Origin: Telluria beijingensis
Lineage (GTDB): Bacteria > Pseudomonadota > Gammaproteobacteria > Burkholderiales > Burkholderiaceae_D
Direction of reading: 5' to 3'
Assembly: GCF_030770395.1 (NCBI RefSeq)
Contig: NZ_CP132480.1
Span: forward strand, 3,979,760 to 4,043,759
DNA length: 64,000 nt
Positions 26,699 to 34,859 of this stretch are shown one piece after another; positions within the stretch are counted from its first letter, which is position 1, and every line of letters begins with the position of its first letter. The position numbers were made by a program, and so were the translations under genes. Under the pieces are notes generated by a model. It did no database searches. It worked only from the letters and a program-made list of their open reading frames with translations, and was not told where the DNA came from.

Positions 26699-26773
26699 TT
26701 GGACGCGTGGACGGGAGACCCGTCCACCCTACACATTCCCGTGGGGTGGACTGCTTGCCGTCCACGCGTCCAA
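26699..26773. repeat. Palindromic element with 16-bp arms and inner hairpins between dehydratase and araD1
   Basis: TTGGACGCGTGGACGG (26699-26714) is exactly complementary to 26758-26773. Inside, GGACGGG-AGA-CCCGTCC (26709-26725) forms its own hairpin, and CCACCC/GGGTGG (about 26722-26750) a third, so the 75-bp unit can fold into a branched structure. It lies 6 bp after the dehydratase stop and 62 bp before the araD1 start. It looks like a REP-type intergenic element inserted in the operon. Confidence 0.75.
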
Positions 26774-26834
26774 CCAGCACGCGCCTGGCCGCGCTATACG
26801 CCGGCGCCACAATAAAACATAGGAGACCCGCACC

Positions 26835-27827
26835 ATGCTGCTCGTCCAATTTCTGACCGAAGCGCAAGAACGCCGCATCGGCATCCTGCACGAATCCACC
26901 ATCCGCACCATCGACGGCTATGCGACGACCGTCGAACTGGCCCGCGCCGCCATCGCCCAGGGCAAGAGTCTCGCTCAACTCGCCGAAAGCGCCGCCGGCA
27001 GCGAACAGGCCAGCTACGAAGACATCGCCACCGCCGGCCGCATCCTGCCCCCGATCGACCACCCCGACGCCGCCCACTGCTACGTCACCGGCACCGGCCT
27101 GACCCACCTGGGCAGCGCCGATGCGCGCGACGCCATGCACAAGAAGATCGGCGGCGACATCGCCACCCTGAGCGACAGCATGAAGATGTTCCGCATGGGC
27201 GTCGAAGGCGGCAAGCCGGAGAGCGGCACGCCCGGCGTGCAGCCGGAATGGTTCTACAAGGGCGATGGTTCTATCGTGCGCGCCACCGGCCAGGACCTCG
27301 ACATGCCGGGCTTCTCGCTCGACGGCGGCGAAGAACCGGAGATCGCCGGCCTGTACCTGATCGGCGACGACGGCCAGCCCTACCGCCTGGGCTACGCGAT
27401 CGGCAACGAGTTCTCGGACCACGTCACCGAACGCCAGAACTACCTGTACCTGGCCCACTCGAAGCTGCGCAACTGCGGTCTCGGCCCGGCGCTTCTGGTC
27501 GGCGAACTGCCGGCCCACGTGGCGGGCGTGTCGCGCATCGTTGGCGCGGATGGATCGGTACGCTGGGAAAAGGCCTTCGTGAGCGGCGAACAGAATATGT
27601 CGCACACGCTGGAAAACCTCGAGTACCACCATTTCAAGTACGGCCTGTTCCGGCGCGCCGGCGACGTGCACATCCACTTCTTCGGTACCGCCACCCTGAG
27701 CTTCGCCGACGGCGTCCAGGTGCAGGCGGGCGAGACCTTCGAGGTCGCGTCGCCCACCTTCGGCCCGGCCCTGCGCAACCGCCTCGCGGTGCGCGACACC
27801 CCTTACGTGAAAGTGACCACCTTATGA
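26835..27827 (+). CDS. araD1: AraD1/GguC-family dehydratase, 2-keto-3-deoxy-L-arabonate dehydratase
   Basis: 330-residue member of the fumarylacetoacetate hydrolase-like group known as AraD1 or GguC. It begins MLLVQFLTEAQERRIGIL and carries CYVTGTGLTHLGSADARD, EFSDHVTERQNYLYLAHSKL and ISGEQN-like VSGEQNMSHTLENLEYHH, as in GguC of Agrobacterium. It would convert 2-keto-3-deoxy-L-arabonate to 2-oxoglutarate semialdehyde (step 4). AGGAG lies just before the ATG, and the stop overlaps the next start in ATGA. Confidence 0.9.
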   Translation: MLLVQFLTEAQERRIGILHESTIRTIDGYATTVELARAAIAQGKSLAQLAESAAGSEQASYEDIATAGRILPPIDHPDAAHCYVTGTGLTHLGSADARDAMHKKIGGDIATLSDSMKMFRMGVEGGKPESGTPGVQPEWFYKGDGSIVRATGQDLDMPGFSLDGGEEPEIAGLYLIGDDGQPYRLGYAIGNEFSDHVTERQNYLYLAHSKLRNCGLGPALLVGELPAHVAGVSRIVGADGSVRWEKAFVSGEQNMSHTLENLEYHHFKYGLFRRAGDVHIHFFGTATLSFADGVQVQAGETFEVASPTFGPALRNRLAVRDTPYVKVTTL

Positions 27828-29395
27828 CCATCACCGGCGAAGCCATCATCGACGGCGTGCAGGAACGCGGCGCCGGCGGATCGTTCCAGGCCTGGAACCC
27901 GACCGCGCGCGAACACCTCGAGCCGAGCTTCCACATGGTCACGCCAGAGCAGATCGACCGCGCCTGCGCGCTGGCCGGGGCGGCATTCGACACCTTCCGC
28001 GCCACCAGCGACGAGCAGCGCGCGCAATTCCTCGACACCGTGGCCGAGCAGATCCTGGCCATCGGCGACGAGCTGATCGAACGCGCGATGGCCGAATCTG
28101 GCCTGCCGCGCGTGCGCCTGGAAGGCGAGCGCGGACGCACCGTGGGCCAGCTGCGCCTGTTCGCCACCTTGCTGCGCGAAGGCTCGTGGCAGGACGCGCG
28201 CCTGGACACGCCGCTGCCCGAGCGCGCGCCGCCGCGTCCCGACCTGCGCATGCGACTGATCGGCGTCGGTCCGGTCGCGGTGTTCGCGGCCAGTAACTTC
28301 CCGCTCGCGTTCTCGGTCGCCGGCGGCGATACGGCGTCGGCCTTCGCCGCCGGCTGCCCGGTGGTGCTCAAGGCCCACTCCTCGCATCCGGGCACCTCGG
28401 AGCTGGTGGGCCGCGCGGTCAGCAAGGCGGTGGCGGAATGTGGCTTGCCTGCCGGCGTGTTCGCGCTGCTGACCGGCACCGGCAATGGCATCGGCCAGCG
28501 CCTGGTGGCGCATCCGGCAATCCAGGCCGTAGGCTTTACCGGTTCGCGTTCGGGCGGCACGGCCCTGATGGCGGTCGCCGCGGCGCGCAAGCAGCCGATT
28601 CCCGTGTATGCCGAGATGAGCAGCATCAACCCGGTATTCCTGCTGCCGCAGGCGCTGGCCGCCCGCGGCGACGAGATCGGCAAGGGTTTCGCCGCCTCGC
28701 TGACCCTGGGTGTCGGCCAGTTCTGCACCAATCCCGGCCTGGTGCTGGCGGTGGAGGGGCCAGGGCTCGAGGCCTTCGTCAAGGCCGCGAGCGAGGCCCT
28801 GGCCGGCAGCCAGCATGCGGTCATGCTGAACCAGAACATCGCCGACAGCTACCGCAAGGGCGTCGATGCGCTGGCCGGCAACGAGGCCGTGACCACGCTC
28901 GCCTGCCTGGACCACCAGGAAGGCAAGGGCGGCGCCGCTTTCTTCCGCACCTCGGCCGACGAATTCCTGAAACGGCATGAGCTGCATGAGGAAGTGTTCG
29001 GCCCGGCCTCGGTGCTGGTGGTATGCCGCGACGCCGGCCAGATGCGCGAAGTCGCCGAGGCGCTGGAAGGCCAGTTGACCGCGACCCTGCAGGTCGATGC
29101 CGGCGATATCGATGCCGCGCGCAAGCTGCTGCCGGCGCTCGAGCGCAAGGTTGGCCGCATCCTCGCCAACGGGTATCCTACCGGCGTCGAAGTGTCGACG
29201 GCGATGGTGCACGGCGGGCCGTTCCCGTCGACCGCCGATGGCCGCAGCACCTCGGTCGGCACTGGCGCCATCAGTCGCTTCCTGCGGCCGGTGTGCTACC
29301 AGAACCTGCCGTTCGAGTTGCTGCCGGACGCGCTGCGCGACGGCAATCCGCTCGGCATCTGGCGCCGGCGCGACGGGGCGCTGACCAAAGAGTAA
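27824..29395 (+). CDS. 2-oxoglutarate semialdehyde dehydrogenase (NADP-type aldehyde dehydrogenase)
   Basis: 523-residue aldehyde dehydrogenase. The catalytic Cys is in GQFCTNPG, the general-base Glu in VYAEMSSINPVF and the cofactor region in FTGSRSGG. Length and the AEMSSINPVF pattern fit the KGSADH group that oxidises 2-oxoglutarate semialdehyde to 2-oxoglutarate, the last step of oxidative pentose breakdown. The start at 27824 overlaps the AraD1 stop by four bases; an upstream open frame to 27248 is the shadow of araD1. Confidence 0.91.
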   Translation: MTITGEAIIDGVQERGAGGSFQAWNPTAREHLEPSFHMVTPEQIDRACALAGAAFDTFRATSDEQRAQFLDTVAEQILAIGDELIERAMAESGLPRVRLEGERGRTVGQLRLFATLLREGSWQDARLDTPLPERAPPRPDLRMRLIGVGPVAVFAASNFPLAFSVAGGDTASAFAAGCPVVLKAHSSHPGTSELVGRAVSKAVAECGLPAGVFALLTGTGNGIGQRLVAHPAIQAVGFTGSRSGGTALMAVAAARKQPIPVYAEMSSINPVFLLPQALAARGDEIGKGFAASLTLGVGQFCTNPGLVLAVEGPGLEAFVKAASEALAGSQHAVMLNQNIADSYRKGVDALAGNEAVTTLACLDHQEGKGGAAFFRTSADEFLKRHELHEEVFGPASVLVVCRDAGQMREVAEALEGQLTATLQVDAGDIDAARKLLPALERKVGRILANGYPTGVEVSTAMVHGGPFPSTADGRSTSVGTGAISRFLRPVCYQNLPFELLPDALRDGNPLGIWRRRDGALTKE

Positions 29396-29429
29396 AAAAG
29401 CAGTTACAAGAATAAAGATGGAGACAAGC

Positions 29430-30197
29430 ATGGAACAGATGGGGAGTTATCCGAGCCTGCGCGGCAAGCGGGTATTCGTAACGGGCGGCGGCACCGGCAT
29501 CGGCGAGGCGATCGTGCAGGCGTTCGTGGAGCAGGGCGCGGTGGTCGCTTTCGTCGACATCGCGCAGCAGGCCAGCGAAGCGCTGTGCGCGCGGCTGGCC
29601 GCCGCGGGCCATGTGGCGCCGCAGTTCCGCCACTGCGACATCACCGACATCCCGGCGCTGCAGCGCACGATGGCGGAACTGGCGGCGCAACTGGGCGACT
29701 TCGACGTCCTGGTCAACAACGCGGCGAACGACCAGCGCCATGACATCCAGGACGTCTCGCTCGACTACTGGAACGAGCGCATCGCCATCAACCAGCGTCC
29801 GATGTTCTTCACCAGCCAGGCGGTCCTTCCGGGCATGAAGAAGAAGGGTGGTGGTTCGATCATCAATTTCAGCTCGATGTCCTGGCATGCCAAGGGCGCC
29901 GGCTATCCGGTGTACGCCACCACCAAGGCGGCCGTGATCGGCCTCACGCGCAGCCTGGCGCGCGACCTGGGTCCGTTCGGCGTGCGCGTCAACACGGTGA
30001 CGCCGGGCTGGGTGATGACCCAGCGCCAGGTCGAGCTGTGGGTCGACGAGGCGGCCGAGGTCGAGATCAAGAAGGCCCAGTGCCTGCCGGGCAAGCTGAT
30101 GCCCGACGATATCGCCCGCATGGTGCTGTTCCTCGGCGCCGACGACAGCAAGATGTGCACGGCGCAGGATTTCGTCGTGGATGCTGGCTGGACCTGA
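29430..30197 (+). CDS. SDR-family dehydrogenase, probable L-arabinose 1-dehydrogenase
   Basis: 255-residue short-chain dehydrogenase with TGGGTGIGEAI (cofactor loop), NNAAND and the catalytic pair in YPVYATTK. It ends in DAGWT, typical of classical SDRs. As the only sugar-oxidising enzyme in the locus it is the best candidate for step 1, L-arabinose to L-arabinono-lactone. GGAG lies 6 nt before the ATG at 29430; an alternative ATG at 29418 precedes the ribosome site. It follows the aldehyde dehydrogenase by 34 nt. Confidence 0.82.
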   Translation: MEQMGSYPSLRGKRVFVTGGGTGIGEAIVQAFVEQGAVVAFVDIAQQASEALCARLAAAGHVAPQFRHCDITDIPALQRTMAELAAQLGDFDVLVNNAANDQRHDIQDVSLDYWNERIAINQRPMFFTSQAVLPGMKKKGGGSIINFSSMSWHAKGAGYPVYATTKAAVIGLTRSLARDLGPFGVRVNTVTPGWVMTQRQVELWVDEAAEVEIKKAQCLPGKLMPDDIARMVLFLGADDSKMCTAQDFVVDAGWT

Positions 30198-30256
30198 TCG
30201 TCTGTAGCAAAGACGCGGGACTCGTTAACTTCTGAATTCCCGCCCCCTCGAAACAA

Positions 30257-30335
30257 CGTCATTCCCGCGTAGGCGGGAATCCAAGTGTGCCGGCCTATCG
30301 AGCAAGCTTGGGTACCCGCCTTCGCGGGTACGACG
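30257..30335. repeat. Intergenic inverted repeat, family 'CGTCRTTCCCGC', copy 1
   Basis: Arms 30257-30285 and 30307-30335 (29 nt each, with about five mismatches) surround a 21-nt centre. The arms themselves contain the internal mini-hairpin CCCGC-N4-GCGGG. Relatives occur at 52382-52494 and 54260-54425. It separates the catabolic genes from the glycosidase genes and ends 16 bp before the next start codon. Confidence 0.75.
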
Positions 30336-30350
30336 GATTTGGAGCTTGCC

Positions 30351-32261
30351 ATGACCGCATTTGCCCGCACTGCACTGCTTGTCGTTGGAACCCTTGGCGT
30401 GCACGCACATGCCGCACCTCTCACCAGCCCTGACCGCCACATTGCGGTCGATGTCGCCGTATCGCCATCCGGCGCGTTGACCTATTCCGTCACCCGCGAC
30501 GGCAAACCAGTGATCCTGCCATCAAGCCTCGGCATCGCCGTACAAGGCGCCGACCTGACAACAGGCCTGAAACTGGCCAGCAGCTCCCCCGTCAAGCCAG
30601 TCGAAGACCGCTACGAACTGGCCACCGCCAAGAAACGCCACATCACCTACCGGGCCAACGAGCAGACGCACACCGTGCGCAACGCCCAGGGCCAGGCGAT
30701 GGACGTGACCTTCCGCGTCTCGAACGACGGCGTCGCCTTCCGCTACCGGGTGGCGGGCAAGGGCCTGAAATTCGTCCGCGAGACCACCAGCTTCGCCTTC
30801 GACAAATCGACCAAAGCCTGGCTGCAGCCGATGTCGGTCGCCCAGACCGGCTACGCCAACACCAACCCGTCCTACGAAGAGCACTACCAGCGCGAGATCC
30901 CGGTCGGCACGCCGTCCACGCTGGGCGCCGGCTGGGTCTTCCCGGCGCTGTTCCGCACCGGCGACACCTGGGTCGCGCTGACCGAGGCGAACATGGACGG
31001 CAGCTTCCACGCCTCGCGCTTGCATACCGATTCGCCGGGCGGCGTGTACCGCCTCGACGTCCCGGCCGCGCCCGAGGTGTTCACCGACGGCGCGCTGCTG
31101 GCCGAGTCGCAAGGTGACCTCTTGAGCCCCTGGCGCATCGTCGCGCTGGGCAGCCTGGGCACGCTGGTCGAGTCGACCCTCGGCACCGACCTGGCGGCGC
31201 CCGCGATCGCCTTCGACAAGGCGAAGATCCAGCCCGGCCACGCCGCCTGGAGCTGGGCGCTGCTGAAGGACGACGGCACCTATTTCGACATCCAGAAGCA
31301 GTTCGTCGACTACGCCGCCGACATGGGCTGGGATTACACCCTGGTCGACACCGACTGGGACCGCAAGATCGGCGACGCGCGCATGCGCGAGCTGGTGAAG
31401 CATGGCCAGGCGAAGCAGGTCGGCATCCTGGTCTGGTACAACTCGTCCGGCGCCTGGAACAAGACCGAGTACAGCCCGAAAAGCGCCTTGCTCACGCGTG
31501 AATCGCGCCAGCGCGAGTTCGCGCGCCTGCGCGAGATGGGCGTCAAGGGCATCAAGGTCGACTTCTTCGCCGGCGACGGCAAGTCGATGATTGCCTACTA
31601 CGTCGACATGCTGACGGATGCCGCCCAGGCCGGCCTGCTGGTGAACTTCCATGGCGCCACCTTGCCGCGCGGCTGGTCGCGCACCTTCTCCAACCTGATG
31701 ACGGTGGAAGCGGTGCGCGGCTTCGAGTTCACCACCTTCGAGCAGAAGGACCAGGACGCGATGCCGCCGCACGCCGCCATGCTGCCGTTCAGCCGCAACC
31801 TGTTCGACCCGATGGACTACACGCCGCTGGCCTTCGGCGACATCCCGAACATCAAGCGCGTGACGCGCAACGGCTTCGAGCTCGCCGAGGCGGTGCTGTT
31901 CCTGTCCGGGATCCAGCACTTCGCCGAGCGGCCGGAAGGCATGGCCGGCGCGCCCGACTACGTCAAGAACCTGTTGCGCGAGCTGCCGCGCAGCTGGGAC
32001 GAGGTGCGCTTCATCGACGGCTACCCGGGCCGTTACGCCGTCATCGCCAGGAGGAGCGGCGACAGCTGGTATGTGGCCGGATTCAACGCCGACGGCGCCG
32101 CGCGCACCGTCGACATCGACCTGTCTTTCCTGAAAGGTCGCAGCGGGACGCTGGTCGCCGATGGCGATGGCGAACGCGCATTCAGCCAGGCCCCGATCAA
32201 GGCCGGCAAACATGGCATCAGCATCAAACCACGCGGTGGCTTCGTGGCCGTGTTCAAGTAA
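30351..32261 (+). CDS. Secreted glycoside hydrolase family 97, probable alpha-galactosidase/beta-L-arabinopyranosidase
   Basis: 636-residue GH97 enzyme with a signal peptide (MTAFARTALLVVGTLGVHAHA). An N-terminal beta-sandwich is followed by the barrel with DTDWDRKIGD, GIKVDFFAGDGK (Asp in the place of the nucleophile of retaining members), NFHGATLPRG and TVEAVRGFEF (candidate acid/base Glu). The Asp pattern points to the retaining branch, which holds alpha-galactosidases and beta-L-arabinopyranosidases, rather than inverting alpha-glucosidases of SusB type. GGAG lies 6 nt before the ATG at 30351. It would trim galactose or arabinopyranose ends in the periplasm. Confidence 0.87.
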   Translation: MTAFARTALLVVGTLGVHAHAAPLTSPDRHIAVDVAVSPSGALTYSVTRDGKPVILPSSLGIAVQGADLTTGLKLASSSPVKPVEDRYELATAKKRHITYRANEQTHTVRNAQGQAMDVTFRVSNDGVAFRYRVAGKGLKFVRETTSFAFDKSTKAWLQPMSVAQTGYANTNPSYEEHYQREIPVGTPSTLGAGWVFPALFRTGDTWVALTEANMDGSFHASRLHTDSPGGVYRLDVPAAPEVFTDGALLAESQGDLLSPWRIVALGSLGTLVESTLGTDLAAPAIAFDKAKIQPGHAAWSWALLKDDGTYFDIQKQFVDYAADMGWDYTLVDTDWDRKIGDARMRELVKHGQAKQVGILVWYNSSGAWNKTEYSPKSALLTRESRQREFARLREMGVKGIKVDFFAGDGKSMIAYYVDMLTDAAQAGLLVNFHGATLPRGWSRTFSNLMTVEAVRGFEFTTFEQKDQDAMPPHAAMLPFSRNLFDPMDYTPLAFGDIPNIKRVTRNGFELAEAVLFLSGIQHFAERPEGMAGAPDYVKNLLRELPRSWDEVRFIDGYPGRYAVIARRSGDSWYVAGFNADGAARTVDIDLSFLKGRSGTLVADGDGERAFSQAPIKAGKHGISIKPRGGFVAVFK

Positions 32262-32288
32262 AACATTCAATACAACAAGGAGACGACA

Positions 32289-33830
32289 GTGAAAGTATTC
32301 AAGCCCCTCATCCTCGCCTGCAGCCTGGCTGCCCTGCCGGCCTTCGCCCAGGTGAGCGTGTCGGTCGACACCACCAAGCCGGGCGCGCTCATCAACAAGA
32401 ACGTGTACGGCCAGTTCGCCGAACACCTCGGCACCGGCATCTACGAGGGCATGTGGGTTGGCCCCGATTCGAAGATCCCGAACACCCGCGGCTGGCGCAA
32501 CGACGTCGTGGGCGCGCTGAAGGAACTGAAGGTGCCGCTGGTGCGCTGGCCGGGCGGCTGCTTCGCGGACGAATACCACTGGCGCGACGGCATCGGCGCG
32601 CGCAACAAGCGTCCGGTCAAGGTCAATACCCACTGGGGCGGCGTGGCCGAGGACAACGCGGTCGGCACCCATGAATTCTTCGACCTGGTCGAGCTGCTGG
32701 GCACCGAAGCCTACGTCAACGGCAACCTGGGTTCCGGCACCCCGCAAGAGATGGCCGAGTGGCTCGAGTACATGACCTCGGACACCAAGTCGACCCTGGC
32801 CGAACTGCGCCGCAAGAATGGCCGCAAGGAGCCGTACAAGGTCGCCTATTTCGGCATCGGCAACGAAGCCTGGGGCTGCGGCGGCAATATGAAGCCCGAG
32901 TATTACGCCCACCTGTACAACCACTACGCCACCTTCCTCAAGACGCCACCGGGCGCGCGGCCGAAGATGGTCGCCAGCGGCGGCAACGACAACGACACCA
33001 AGTGGACCGAGGTGCTGAGCAAGGAAGCAGCGCGCGGCACCGACGGCATCAGCTACCACTACTACACCCTGCCGACCGGCGTGTGGGAGAAGAAGGGCGC
33101 CGCTACCGGCTTCCCGGAATCGGAATGGTTCTCGACCATGCAGCAGACCCTGCGCATGGACCAGCAGATAAAGCAGAACATCGCCATCCTCGACAAGAAC
33201 GATCCCGAGAAGAAGATCGGTTTCTATGTCGACGAATGGGGCACCTGGTACGACGTGGAAGAGGGTACCAATCCGGGCTTCCTGTTCCAGCGTAATACCA
33301 TCCGCGACGCGGTCGTGGCGGCGCTCAACTTCAACATCTTCCATGAATACGCCGAGCGCGTGCGCATGACGAATATCGCGCAGATGGTCAACGTGCTGCA
33401 GGCGATGATCATCACCGACAAGGACAAGATGCTGCTGACGCCGACCTACCACGCGTACAAGATGTACATCCCGTTCCAGGACGCGACCAAACTGCCGGTG
33501 GCGGTCGACAACGACGTGGCCTACTCGAGCAATGGCAAGGCGGTGCCGGGCATCAGCGCCACCGCGGCGCGCGCCAAGGACGGCAAGGTCTACGTCGCCC
33601 TGGTCAACACCCACCCGACCCGCGCCAGCGACGTCGCGCTCAACGTGGCCGGCCTGAATGTGGGCAGTGTGTCGGGCCAGGTGCTGACGGCCGAGAAGAT
33701 GGACGCCCATAACACCTTCGCGCAGCCGCAGGCGGTCAAGCCGGCGCCGTTCAGCGCGAAGGCAACCGATGGCAAGCTGACGATCAAGGTCCCGGCCAAG
33801 GGCGTGATGGTCTTCGCCGTCGAGGCGTAA
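32289..33830 (+). CDS. Exported alpha-L-arabinofuranosidase, GH51
   Basis: 513-residue GH51 enzyme that releases terminal arabinofuranose. The acid/base Glu is in GIGNEAWGCGG and the nucleophile in YVDEWGTWYD. The substrate-binding motif VRWPGGCFADEYHWRDGIG is intact. A signal peptide (MKVFKPLILACSLAALPAFA) marks it as periplasmic or secreted, whereas many bacterial GH51s are cytoplasmic. The start is GTG at 32289 after AAGGAG. Its stop codon directly abuts the ATG of the next gene. Confidence 0.92.
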   Translation: MKVFKPLILACSLAALPAFAQVSVSVDTTKPGALINKNVYGQFAEHLGTGIYEGMWVGPDSKIPNTRGWRNDVVGALKELKVPLVRWPGGCFADEYHWRDGIGARNKRPVKVNTHWGGVAEDNAVGTHEFFDLVELLGTEAYVNGNLGSGTPQEMAEWLEYMTSDTKSTLAELRRKNGRKEPYKVAYFGIGNEAWGCGGNMKPEYYAHLYNHYATFLKTPPGARPKMVASGGNDNDTKWTEVLSKEAARGTDGISYHYYTLPTGVWEKKGAATGFPESEWFSTMQQTLRMDQQIKQNIAILDKNDPEKKIGFYVDEWGTWYDVEEGTNPGFLFQRNTIRDAVVAALNFNIFHEYAERVRMTNIAQMVNVLQAMIITDKDKMLLTPTYHAYKMYIPFQDATKLPVAVDNDVAYSSNGKAVPGISATAARAKDGKVYVALVNTHPTRASDVALNVAGLNVGSVSGQVLTAEKMDAHNTFAQPQAVKPAPFSAKATDGKLTIKVPAKGVMVFAVEA

Positions 33831-34859
33831 ATGAAGGCCGCACGCGCAATCGCCCTGGCGATGGCGGTGTCGGCCTCGCTGACCGGTGCGGCCGCTTCTG
33901 CGATGGCCGCGCAGGTCGGCGTGCACGACCCGGTCATGGCGAAACAAGGCGACCGCTATTACCTGTTCAGCACCGGTCCCGGCATTACCTTCTACAGCTC
34001 GACGGACCTCAGGAACTGGAAGCCGGAAGGCCGCGTGTTCAAGGGCGAGCCGACCTGGGCGAAACAGGCCGCGCCGACCTTCAACGACCATATCTGGGCG
34101 CCGGACATCTATCACCACGACGGCAAGTATTACCTGTATTACTCGGTTTCGGGCTTTGGCAAGAATACCTCGGCCATCGGTGTCACCGTCAGCAAATCGC
34201 TCGATCCGCGCTCGCCCGACTACGGGTGGGTCGACCAGGGCATGGTGGTGCAGTCGATCCCGGGCCGCGACCTGTGGAACGCGATCGACTCGCACGTGAT
34301 CGACGACGAACAGGGCACGCCGTGGATGTCGTTCGGCTCGTTCTGGGGCGGGCTGAAACTGGTCAAGCTCGATGCCAGCCGCACGAAACTGGCCGAGCCG
34401 CAGGAGTGGTCCACCATCGCGCGCCGCGAGCGGCCGGCCTTCACGCCGGACGAAGAAGCGGCGCCGGCGCAGATCGAGGCGCCGTTCATCTTCCCGAAAA
34501 ACGGCTGGTACTACCTGTTCGCATCCTGGGACCTGTGCTGCAAGGGCAAGGACAGCACGTATAAAGTGGTCGTGGGCCGGTCGAAGTCGGTCAAGGGCCC
34601 TTATCTCGACCGCAATGGCGTCGACATGGCCAAGGGTGGCGGCTCGATCGTGATCCAGGGCGACAAGGACTGGGTGGGATTGGGCCACAACAGCGCCTAC
34701 ACCTTCGACGGCAAGGACTATATGGTGTTGCATGCCTACGAAAGCGCCGACAAGTACAAGCAAAAGCTCAAGGTGCTCGAGATGAAATGGGACAAGGACG
34801 GCTGGCCGGTGCTGGACCAGAAAGACCTGAACCGCTACCAAAGCGCGCTGCAGGAATGA
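33831..34859 (+). CDS. Secreted GH43 arabinan endo-1,5-alpha-L-arabinanase
   Basis: 342-residue GH43 with a signal peptide ending about ASAMA. The base Asp is in GVHDPVMAK, the second Asp in NAIDSHVI and the acid Glu in QIEAPFIFPK. PWMSFGSFWGGLKL and the length match endo-arabinanases that cut the arabinan backbone. It starts at the first base after the GH51 stop and overlaps the next gene by four bases, so the three are expressed together. Confidence 0.88.
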   Translation: MKAARAIALAMAVSASLTGAAASAMAAQVGVHDPVMAKQGDRYYLFSTGPGITFYSSTDLRNWKPEGRVFKGEPTWAKQAAPTFNDHIWAPDIYHHDGKYYLYYSVSGFGKNTSAIGVTVSKSLDPRSPDYGWVDQGMVVQSIPGRDLWNAIDSHVIDDEQGTPWMSFGSFWGGLKLVKLDASRTKLAEPQEWSTIARRERPAFTPDEEAAPAQIEAPFIFPKNGWYYLFASWDLCCKGKDSTYKVVVGRSKSVKGPYLDRNGVDMAKGGGSIVIQGDKDWVGLGHNSAYTFDGKDYMVLHAYESADKYKQKLKVLEMKWDKDGWPVLDQKDLNRYQSALQE

